This document shows, piece after piece, positions 1 through 5,068 of a stretch of 5,068 nucleotides of DNA. The notes under the pieces are model-generated. The model was not told where the DNA came from. It ran no database searches and saw nothing but the letters and a program-made list of their open reading frames with translations. A program made the position numbers and the translations under genes. The DNA is from Pedobacter sp. UBA1951 (GTDB lineage Bacteria; Bacteroidota; Bacteroidia; Sphingobacteriales; Sphingobacteriaceae). How positions within the stretch are numbered: position 1 is the first letter of the stretch; every line of letters begins with the position of its first letter. The DNA lies in the NCBI GenBank assembly GCA_002336465.1, contig DDEP01000205.1, positions 1 through 5,068 on the forward strand, read 5' to 3'.

Positions 1-857
1 GTGGTAAGAACATGAGCAAAGAAACTTTTGATACATTAGGTAATCAAAAACAGGTTAACTATGCATTAAAAGCAACTTCAAAAGAACAATTTGTACAAGA
101 AGTAACAGATGGCATCTTGCCACCTCCACAATATTTTGCTAAAAATGCTGCCATGAATAAACTGGGCTATGCCAGCATAGATTCTGTTTATGAACAAGGG
201 ATGAAAGCGTTAAACCCCTCTGAATTTGAAGCAATGGCTAACCAAAGCGGTGCGTTGATCTTAGATACCCGTGATCCACAACAGTTTGCTAAAGGGTTTA
301 TTCCTAATGCCATTAACATTGGCCTTAATGGACAATTTGCACCTTGGGTGGGTGGCCTGATTACTGACTTAAAGCAACCGATTTTATTGATAACCGATAA
401 TGGTAAAGAACAAGAGACCATAACACGTTTGGCTCGTGTGGGCTACGACAATACCATTGGTTATTTAGAAGGTGGCTTTGAGGCTTGGAAAGCAGAAAAT
501 CGTGAAACAGATCATATCACATCTATCAGTGCAGTTGAATTTGAAGAAGCGGTAAATAAACAACCTGATTTACTGGCCTTAGATGTACGTAAACCGGGCG
601 AATACCAAGCAGAGCATTTAGAATTTACCTTGGCACGTCCTTTAGATTATATCAACGATTGGATGCCTGAGGTTAAGCCCCAAGAAACGTATTATATTCA
701 TTGTGCCGGAGGCTACCGATCAATGATTGCTGCTTCTATTCTAAAAGCCAGGGGTATTGATAATGTAATTGATGTTGCTGGTGGTTATGGCGCAATCAAA
801 AATACAGGTTTAAAAAGAACAGACTTTATTTGCCAGAGTAAGGCAATGAAGGCATAA
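1..857 (+). CDS. Persulfide dioxygenase/rhodanese fusion (CstB-like), 3' part only
   Basis: This is the C-terminal part of a multidomain sulfur enzyme; its start lies left of the window. The frame is open from base 1, and the codons before the first ATG (position 12) read Gly-Lys-Asn. The resulting GKNMS resembles the stretch after the metal-binding core of MBL-fold persulfide dioxygenases fused to rhodaneses. Numbering from Met at 12: residues 1-55 are a linker with a PPPQYF motif. Residues about 56-165 form a rhodanese fold (LDTRD at 84-88, EGGFEAW at 153-159) with Asp129-Asn-Gly where the catalytic Cys should be, so it is probably inactive. Residues about 170-276 form a second rhodanese with LDVR (190-193) and the active loop CAGGYRS (231-237, Cys231). 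In the CstB family such proteins oxidise low-molecular-weight persulfides and transfer sulfane sulfur, ending in thiosulfate, in the cytoplasm. The domain architecture is seen; the substrate is inferred. A rhodanese-only protein starting at Met12 is the less likely alternative. Confidence 0.85.
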   Translation, partial: GKNMSKETFDTLGNQKQVNYALKATSKEQFVQEVTDGILPPPQYFAKNAAMNKLGYASIDSVYEQGMKALNPSEFEAMANQSGALILDTRDPQQFAKGFIPNAINIGLNGQFAPWVGGLITDLKQPILLITDNGKEQETITRLARVGYDNTIGYLEGGFEAWKAENRETDHITSISAVEFEEAVNKQPDLLALDVRKPGEYQAEHLEFTLARPLDYINDWMPEVKPQETYYIHCAGGYRSMIAASILKARGIDNVIDVAGGYGAIKNTGLKRTDFICQSKAMKA

Positions 858-875
858 AAAGAAAGCATATCCAAT

Positions 876-911
876 AAAAAAGGGTGGCATCATATGATAC
901 CACCCTTTTTT
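876..911. terminator. Bidirectional intrinsic terminator between convergent genes
   Basis: A6-GGGTGG at 876-887 pairs with CCACCC-T6 at 900-911, giving 12-base arms. Inside them, ATC (889-891) pairs with GAT (896-898) around an ATAT loop. The only break is the pair at 888/899: it is C-A in the plus-strand RNA but a U-G wobble in the minus-strand RNA. A run of six U follows the GC-rich stem in either direction. It lies 18 bases after the plus-strand stop and 15 bases after the minus-strand stop at 927, so it can end transcription of both the rhodanese fusion gene and the minus-strand cluster. Confidence 0.93.
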
Positions 912-926
912 ATTTATCATCTATAA

Positions 927-1808
927 TTAACGAGGTAAACCTTTAGCATAGGCTTTCTCCGCCCGTTTTACCGCTAGTTTTTCTCTGTAATTGGCATATT
1001 TTTCTTTTAGCATCATTTTAATCAAGCTGTCAACGGCGCCGTGCTTAAAAACACTCCATATACTTGCAGCTTTGCCCATAAAAGACTGATCCCATGCTCT
1101 TAAGCTTAAGGAATAAGAACCGTCTAAATATTTCATCCAGTGCCACATACCTACAGGCATGAATAAAGTATCGCCATGCTCTAAAAAGACTTCATATCCT
1201 TCTATACCATTTAATGAAGGGAACTTTTTAAAATCAGGATTACCTACATTAAAATCTTCTAAAGCATAAGTAGCATTTGGTAGGCAATATAACCTCGTTT
1301 TCCACTCGTAATCAAATAAGATTACATGTTTACGCCCATTAAAATGCGTATGGAAAATATTAGGTAGATCTATATCATAATGTAAGAATGTTTCAGAGTT
1401 TGAGCCGCCAAAAAACATGCTTGGTAAGCTTTCCATTACCCCATCTATTAAATGCTTGGGAATTTTAACATCATTTACCATGGAAGGCGCTTTCTTAAAC
1501 ATATTAAATAAGAAAATGCGGAGCTCCGTAGGCTCACGTTGTATCAGATCAAGGTAATCCCCAAATTTCATTTTGGTTACAGCCGAGTTGATTGGTTTGC
1601 TAGGATCTGCTTTAGAGTTATCATAAAGCGGAACTTCCACATCGCCAGCAAGCTGCTTTAAATATTCAGGTGTCCATTTTTCACGTGCAGGCCAGTCTTT
1701 AGTCAATCCTTTGATCACTAAAGGTTTCCTGGGTTTGAGATAGTTTTTGATAAAATCTTCTCTGCTAATATTTTCTACTGTATCTACAGGTTTTAGGATG
1801 AAACTCAT
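927..1808 (-). CDS. Cupin-like (Cupin_8/JmjC-type) putative Fe(II)/2-oxoglutarate oxygenase
   Basis: This 293-residue cytoplasmic protein is of the Cupin_8/JmjC-like class, related in fold to FIH and JMJD5, which hydroxylate proteins using Fe(II), 2-oxoglutarate and O2. The N-terminal part (1-50) has the family's usual opening: the KPRKPLVIKG segment (25-34), then KDWPA (37-41) and KWTPEYL (44-50). The metal site is visible: His143-x-Asp145 in FLHYD, and the distal His223 in MPVGMWHWM, preceded by HGDTLF (211-216). Lys160 in GRKHV is a plausible 2-oxoglutarate contact. The last 35 residues are basic and helical (KEKYANYREKLAVKRAEKAY). The length is normal and the start is natural for the family (MSFILKPVD). 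There is no signal peptide. The substrate cannot be told from sequence; a small molecule, peptide, ribosomal protein or tRNA are all possible. It is the last gene of the minus-strand run, 129 bases after the SDR gene, and ends at the shared terminator. Confidence 0.85.
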   Translation of the reverse strand: MSFILKPVDTVENISREDFIKNYLKPRKPLVIKGLTKDWPAREKWTPEYLKQLAGDVEVPLYDNSKADPSKPINSAVTKMKFGDYLDLIQREPTELRIFLFNMFKKAPSMVNDVKIPKHLIDGVMESLPSMFFGGSNSETFLHYDIDLPNIFHTHFNGRKHVILFDYEWKTRLYCLPNATYALEDFNVGNPDFKKFPSLNGIEGYEVFLEHGDTLFMPVGMWHWMKYLDGSYSLSLRAWDQSFMGKAASIWSVFKHGAVDSLIKMMLKEKYANYREKLAVKRAEKAYAKGLPR

Positions 1809-1831
1809 TTATGTAAATAAACTTATGTTTT

Positions 1832-1859
1832 CAAATTATTTAGAACGCTTTCACACAAA
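1832..1859 (-). promoter_or_regulatory. Candidate promoter for the cupin-like oxygenase gene
   Basis: Read on the minus strand, TTTG (1859-1856) is followed after 17 bases by TAATTTG (1838-1832), 23 bases before the start codon. This approximates the Bacteroidota sigma-A layout (TTTG, then TAnnTTTG), but the -7 element is one base short. A second partial match, TAAGTTTA, lies nearer the start codon. The two elements sit in a 7-base inverted repeat, TCAAATT (1831-1837) and AATTTGA (1858-1864). The alternative is read-through from the SDR gene, since no terminator is visible in the gap. Confidence 0.3.
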
Positions 1860-1881
1860 TTTGAGAATTAAATTTTAATTG

Positions 1882-1901
1882 TTTATACGTTTATGTATAA
1901 A
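1882..1901. repeat. 7-base inverted repeat in the SDR-oxygenase gap
   Basis: TTTATAC at 1882-1888 is repeated in inverted form as GTATAAA at 1895-1901, around a six-base spacer. The right arm belongs to TGTATAAAA (1894-1902), which recurs exactly at 1921-1929, 27 bases further on. The elements are AT-only apart from one G-C pair per arm, so a terminator is unlikely. A protein-binding site upstream of the oxygenase gene is possible, but chance in AT-rich DNA is not excluded. Confidence 0.4.
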
Positions 1902-1937
1902 ATGTTAAGCCAATGATAATTGTATAAAAAGTAACGA

Positions 1938-2723
1938 TTACGTAACCTTTGCCTTTTTGATCATTTTGCTAAAATAGGCTGGAAAAAGCCTTTTTAATAA
2001 GACACCTTTTACTTCTTTACCACCAATATACACCTCTTCTTTTTTAGCTTGGAGAGCTGCAATGATTTTTTCGGCACATACAGAAGGCTCCATACCATTG
2101 GCCTGTGCACTATCCATTGTGCCTTGTGGCGCACCATTGGCTGTAAGTGCATTTAACGTTACCTTGGTTTTGATGAATCCTGGGCATGCCAACATAATAT
2201 GGATGTTAGGATTGTCTATCTCTATGCGCAATGAGTCAAAATAGCCATGTAAAGCATGCTTTGATGCTGCGTATGCCGAGCGGTAGCGGGTACCGAACTT
2301 GCCTACCAAACTGCTAACGCAAATGATTGAGCCACTGTTCTGTTGAAGCATTGTAGGCAAAACCGCTTTACTTAAAATAACCGTTCCCCAAAAGTTGACA
2401 TCCATAAGGCGTTTCTCGGTTTCTAGATTGGTCTCTAAAGCAAGCGCTCGCTGGCTAATGCCTCCGCTGTTTACCAATATATCAATGCGATTGTAGATGC
2501 GTAAAGCCTCAACGGTTTTTTGCGCTAAGCTATCATGATCTTCTAGGTCTATTGATAATACGTGAACATCTATCTGGTTCTTACAGTTCTGTTTAACCCT
2601 AAAAAGTTCATCTCTGTTCCGGGCCGAAATAATGAGTTTAGAACCTCGTTGGTTAAAGGCATATACCAAAGCTTCGCCTATACCCGATGATGCTCCTGTT
2701 ATCCAGACTACTTTGTTGTTCAT
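1938..2723 (-). CDS. Classical short-chain dehydrogenase/reductase (SDR), DHRS7-like
   Basis: This 261-residue NAD(P)-dependent oxidoreductase has a Rossmann fold, no signal peptide and a probable cytoplasmic location. Visible motifs are the cofactor loop TGASSGIG (9-16); Arg35 after the second strand (SARN), which favours NADP(H); NSGGISQRA (85-93) at the place of the usual NNAG; catalytic Asn110, Ser138, Tyr151 and Lys155 (VNFWG, SSLVGKFG, YAASK); and PGFIKT (181-186) after strand six. Spacing of the catalytic residues matches the classical SDR tetrad. SSLVGKFGT together with SKHALHGYFDSLR resembles the DHRS7-type SDR group. The substrate is unknown; a keto/hydroxy group on a lipid or similar molecule is a reasonable guess. 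The C-terminal tail (VLLKRLFPAYFSKMIKKAKVT, about 241-261) is basic and partly hydrophobic and might touch a membrane. The gene starts 30 bases after the hemW stop and is probably co-transcribed with it; no Shine-Dalgarno sequence precedes the ATG. Confidence 0.92.
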   Translation of the reverse strand: MNNKVVWITGASSGIGEALVYAFNQRGSKLIISARNRDELFRVKQNCKNQIDVHVLSIDLEDHDSLAQKTVEALRIYNRIDILVNSGGISQRALALETNLETEKRLMDVNFWGTVILSKAVLPTMLQQNSGSIICVSSLVGKFGTRYRSAYAASKHALHGYFDSLRIEIDNPNIHIMLACPGFIKTKVTLNALTANGAPQGTMDSAQANGMEPSVCAEKIIAALQAKKEEVYIGGKEVKGVLLKRLFPAYFSKMIKKAKVT

Positions 2724-2753
2724 AATGGAAGTAGATAAATGTTAAATAATAGC

Positions 2754-3884
2754 TTAATCTGTATCTGTAAAAAGTTCTGCAGCAATTCCATCGGCAAATA
2801 ATTTTCCTGATGCGGTAAGTGTAACCTTGTCGTTTTCTAAAATTACATGATCTTCTTTTAAAAACGGTTGAATTTCTTTTCTTACCTGTTCAGCATAAGC
2901 CTGCCCAAAATCAGTCTTTATTTTTTTAAGATCAATACCCCACATTGTTCTTAACGAAGTCATGATATATTCGTTAAATTTATTTGCTTCGGTTAAAAAC
3001 TCAATATGTTCGGGCAATTGATTTTGCAGAATACTTTCTATGTATTTAGTGTTATTGTTGATGTTAATGTAACGTTGTGTTCCATCAAATCCATGTGCAG
3101 AAGGTCCTATGCCTAAGTATGGCACGCCTTTCCAGTAATTGGTGTTATGTACTGCATAACAACCAGGTTTTGCATAGTTGGAAATTTCATAATGCTCAAA
3201 ACCATTCATGGCCAATGATTCGGTTAAGATCATAAATTGATCGGCAGCCTGTTCATCGTTAACATTTGTTTGTTTCCCTTTTTTTATTGCGGTCGCTAAA
3301 GCTGTTTTAGGTTCAACGGTTAAAGCATAGGCCGATATATGAGGTATCTGTAAATCTAAAACCGTGTGGATATTGCTTTTCCATTTTTCATGATCAAGCA
3401 GGGGAAAACCATAAATAAGATCTATGCTTAAGTTCTCAAAACCCGCATCCTGACATCTTTTGATGCTGCTTTCGGCTTCTTCAGCATTATGGGCTCGGTT
3501 CATCCATTGCAAATCCTCATTGTAAAAAGATTGCGTACCTATGCTAAAGCGGTTAACAGGTAAAAGTCTTAGTGCTTTCACTTTTTCTTGGCTCAGGTCA
3601 TCTGGATTGGCTTCTAGCGTAATCTCTGCATCGCTACTAATAGAGAAATGCTTTTCTATTGTATCAAAGACTTTTTGTAGTTGAGAAGCAGGTAAAACAC
3701 TCGGTGTGCCCCCGCCCAAATAAATACTGCTTATTGGGCTGTTTATACGGTCTTTTTTTAGCACAATCTCTTTACAGATGGCCTCTATTAGATTGTCGGT
3801 ATTTTTGAAAGAAGTTGTAAAATGAAAATCACAATAATTGCAGGCTTGTTTGCAAAAAGGAATATGTATATAAATACCAACCAT
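2754..3884 (-). CDS. hemW: HemW, radical SAM family heme chaperone
   Basis: This 376-residue protein has the normal length for HemW. The radical SAM cluster motif is CKQACNYCDF with Cys11, Cys15 and Cys18. Phe20 follows where true coproporphyrinogen III oxidases (HemN) carry a fourth Cys, which separates HemW from HemN. Other signs are the SAM-binding LGGGTPS (56-62), EANPDD (91-96), RFSIGTQSF (112-120), DLIYGFP (155-161), HYEISNYAKPG (231-241) and HNTNYW (246-251), the HNxxYW motif associated with heme binding. A winged-helix-like C-terminal domain covers about 300-372. HemW proteins bind heme and are thought to deliver it to respiratory-chain enzymes at the membrane; older annotations often call them oxygen-independent coproporphyrinogen oxidase. 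The ATG at 3884 gives the canonical start, MVGIYIHIPFC. It is the first gene of the minus-strand run and is divergent from the BamA-like gene across 75 bases. Confidence 0.96.
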   Translation of the reverse strand: MVGIYIHIPFCKQACNYCDFHFTTSFKNTDNLIEAICKEIVLKKDRINSPISSIYLGGGTPSVLPASQLQKVFDTIEKHFSISSDAEITLEANPDDLSQEKVKALRLLPVNRFSIGTQSFYNEDLQWMNRAHNAEEAESSIKRCQDAGFENLSIDLIYGFPLLDHEKWKSNIHTVLDLQIPHISAYALTVEPKTALATAIKKGKQTNVNDEQAADQFMILTESLAMNGFEHYEISNYAKPGCYAVHNTNYWKGVPYLGIGPSAHGFDGTQRYININNNTKYIESILQNQLPEHIEFLTEANKFNEYIMTSLRTMWGIDLKKIKTDFGQAYAEQVRKEIQPFLKEDHVILENDKVTLTASGKLFADGIAAELFTDTD

Positions 3885-3888
3885 GTTG

Positions 3889-3896
3889 CAAAGTTA
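3889..3896 (-). promoter_or_regulatory. Promoter -7 element for hemW, close to the start codon
   Basis: On the minus strand this reads TAACTTTG, a full match to the Bacteroidota -7 consensus TAnnTTTG, followed by CA as is common there. Only four bases (CAAC) separate it from the hemW ATG, so transcription would begin at or within a few bases of the start codon. No clear TTTG element is seen at the expected distance upstream, where the sequence is GCCGCG. Confidence 0.5.
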
Positions 3897-3919
3897 AGAT
3901 AAAATTAAACGCGGCTTTT

Positions 3920-3927
3920 TAATTTTG
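3920..3927 (+). promoter_or_regulatory. Promoter -7 element for the BamA/TamA-like gene
   Basis: TAATTTTG fits TAnnTTTG and lies 32 bases before the ATG at 3960, leaving a short AT-rich leader of about 25 bases. The upstream -33 element is weak (TTAAG at 3894-3898, 21 bases away). An alternative pair, TTTG at 3924-3927 with TACTTTA at 3949-3955, would place transcription start almost on the start codon. Confidence 0.4.
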
Positions 3928-3959
3928 AAAGTATTATAAAAATAGACTTACTTTATGAA

Positions 3960-5068
3960 ATGAAATATCTGTTGACTGTTTTTCTGGTACTGGGCAGCTT
4001 TTTGGTATGGGGACAGGGGCTTTATCAGGTAGAAGTTAAACTGGTAAAGTCAAATACAGAATTGTTGAATAGCTTGAAGTTTAATAAGGAAGCGGCAGAT
4101 AGTGCAACAATTTATAAAGAAGCAGATAAGGTCATTAGTCAACTTAGGTTAAAAGGGTACCTTTTGGCAGAGCTGAAACAACTCAGCATAAAAAATAAAC
4201 AGGCCGAGTTGCTTATAGACCAACAATTGCAATACAAATGGATAGGGCTTAAAAAAGGAAATATGCCTGTGTTCCTTGAGCAGAACATAAATGCTTATGT
4301 AGGAAATTTTACAGGTGTGCCCTTTAATACCATACAACTTGAAGATTTATTCAAAAAGATTATAACCGGTTGCGAAAATAATGGCTATCCTTTTGCCGCA
4401 GTAGGCCTCGATCAGATACGTTTTGAAAATGAGCAGGTTACAGCAAGCCTTAACCTAACACTTAATGAGCGCATTATTTTTGATAGCCTTAAAATAGTAG
4501 GCGATGTAAAAATAAGCAAAACATATTTGCAGACGTACTTGGGAGTTAAAGCAGGTGCAGATTACAATGAAAGTGCCGTAAGCCAAATCTACAAACGATT
4601 GAACGAACTGCCTTTTTTAAAAGAAGCAAAACCTTTTGAGGTTAGCTTTGCAGCTAATAAAGCTGCGGTTACGGTTTTTCTTGAAAAAAAGAACATCAAT
4701 CAGTTTGATGGTATTTTAGGTTTGCAACCTAAGCAAAACGCCTCAGATAAGCTAGAACTTGTGGGCAATCTTAAACTATCTCTTGTAAACACTTTTCAAC
4801 AGGCAGAAAAAATCTACTTTAACTACCAAAACTTATCTAAGGGCACACAATTTTTAGAAACCAATATTGACATCCCTCGCATATTTAATACAGATTTAGG
4901 TTTTTCGCCAAGTTTAATTCTATATAAGCAAGACACTACTTATCTTAATGTAGATACCAAATTGTTATTTAACTATGCAGTAAAGACCAATGAAAAAGTA
5001 CAGTTTTTTGTTGAGCGCAGAACAAGTAGTTTGATTGAAACTTCACAGTATAAAAACGCACAGGTGCT
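3960..5068 (+). CDS. BamA/TamA-family (Omp85) outer-membrane protein, 5' part only
   Basis: The frame is open from the ATG at 3960 to the last base: 369 codons, no stop, with the 3' end outside the window. Residues 1-19 (MKYLLTVFLVLGSFLVWGQ) are a signal peptide, so the protein is exported. Residues about 45-95, 95-170 and 172-242 look like three POTRA-type repeats. The last is clearest: IIFDSLKIVGD (172-182), then KTYLQTYLGVKAGADYN (187-203), a helix and LPFLKEAKPFEV (217-228). From about 246 alternating hydrophobic stretches (DGILGLQP, LVGNLKLSLVN, KIYFNYQN, FSPSLILYK, LLFNYAV, KVQFFVER) fit the first strands of an outer-membrane barrel. Such proteins insert or export other proteins at the outer membrane. 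Three POTRA repeats resemble TamA more than the five of BamA, so a specialised or accessory role is inferred. The start is fixed by the signal peptide; an ATG five bases upstream meets TGA after two codons. No Shine-Dalgarno sequence is present. Confidence 0.85.
   Translation, partial: MKYLLTVFLVLGSFLVWGQGLYQVEVKLVKSNTELLNSLKFNKEAADSATIYKEADKVISQLRLKGYLLAELKQLSIKNKQAELLIDQQLQYKWIGLKKGNMPVFLEQNINAYVGNFTGVPFNTIQLEDLFKKIITGCENNGYPFAAVGLDQIRFENEQVTASLNLTLNERIIFDSLKIVGDVKISKTYLQTYLGVKAGADYNESAVSQIYKRLNELPFLKEAKPFEVSFAANKAAVTVFLEKKNINQFDGILGLQPKQNASDKLELVGNLKLSLVNTFQQAEKIYFNYQNLSKGTQFLETNIDIPRIFNTDLGFSPSLILYKQDTTYLNVDTKLLFNYAVKTNEKVQFFVERRTSSLIETSQYKNAQV

Noticed and set aside
12..14. ATG at position 12 as the start of a free-standing tandem rhodanese
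   Set aside because: The frame is open through base 1, and the preceding codons spell Gly-Lys-Asn, which continues the conserved linker of MBL/rhodanese fusions. Only 11 bases precede it, so a start cannot be proved, but an internal Met is much more likely.
188..421. Minus-strand open frame of 77 codons inside the rhodanese fusion gene
   Set aside because: Lies wholly within well-conserved coding sequence on the other strand, is Cys- and Pro-rich without domain character, and has no promoter or neighbour supporting it.
1882..1901. Intrinsic terminator between the SDR and oxygenase genes
   Set aside because: The stem is seven pairs with only one G-C pair and has no adjacent long U run on the minus strand; far too weak compared with the hairpin at 876-911.
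2062..2244. Plus-strand open frame of 60 codons inside the SDR gene
   Set aside because: It is the antisense image of the SDR C-terminal half; no recognisable protein pattern.
2754..3884. Coproporphyrinogen III dehydrogenase (HemN) as the identity of the radical SAM gene
   Set aside because: The cluster motif is followed by Phe rather than the fourth Cys of HemN, the protein is about 80 residues shorter than HemN, and HNTNYW is the HemW signature.
3955..3963. Two-codon upstream frame ATG-AAA-TGA overlapping the BamA-like start codon
   Set aside because: It could in principle affect initiation at 3960, but such a short coincidence is expected in A-rich leaders and nothing else supports regulation by it.
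4149..4337. Minus-strand open frame of 62 codons at the right side
   Set aside because: Antisense to the POTRA region of the BamA/TamA-like gene, which has a signal peptide and a continuous 369-codon frame.

Overview
The window looks like ordinary chromosomal DNA of a Bacteroidota bacterium, most likely a Sphingobacteriaceae-type organism (Pedobacter-like). This rests on low G+C content, absence of Shine-Dalgarno sequences, TAnnTTTG-type promoter elements and the protein families present. The assignment is inferred from style, not from a database match. No mobile element, CRISPR array, tRNA, rRNA or riboswitch was seen, and no stretch longer than about 130 bases lacks a gene.

Left edge, plus strand (1-857): the 3' part of a gene for a persulfide dioxygenase/rhodanese fusion of the CstB type. 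The metallo-beta-lactamase domain lies outside the window. What remains is a linker, a rhodanese domain without the catalytic cysteine, and a C-terminal rhodanese domain with an intact CAGGYRS loop. The gene ends at a strong hairpin (876-911) shared with the convergent genes on the other side.

Middle, minus strand (3884 down to 927): three genes read in one direction. First comes hemW (radical SAM heme chaperone). A classical short-chain dehydrogenase/reductase follows 30 bases later. After a 129-base AT-rich gap comes a Cupin_8/JmjC-like putative Fe(II)/2-oxoglutarate oxygenase. hemW and the SDR gene are probably one operon; the oxygenase gene may be read through or have its own promoter in the gap.

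Right edge, plus strand (3960 to the end): a gene divergent from hemW that stays open to the last base. It encodes a signal peptide, about three POTRA-like repeats and the first strands of an outer-membrane beta-barrel, so it is the 5' part of a BamA/TamA (Omp85) family protein. The 75-base divergent spacer holds a TAnnTTTG element for each direction; the one for hemW ends four bases before the start codon, implying an almost leaderless transcript.

The proteins touch sulfide/persulfide handling, heme delivery, redox chemistry and outer-membrane assembly. The sequence gives no strong evidence that they form one pathway, and I found no convincing new multi-gene system here.
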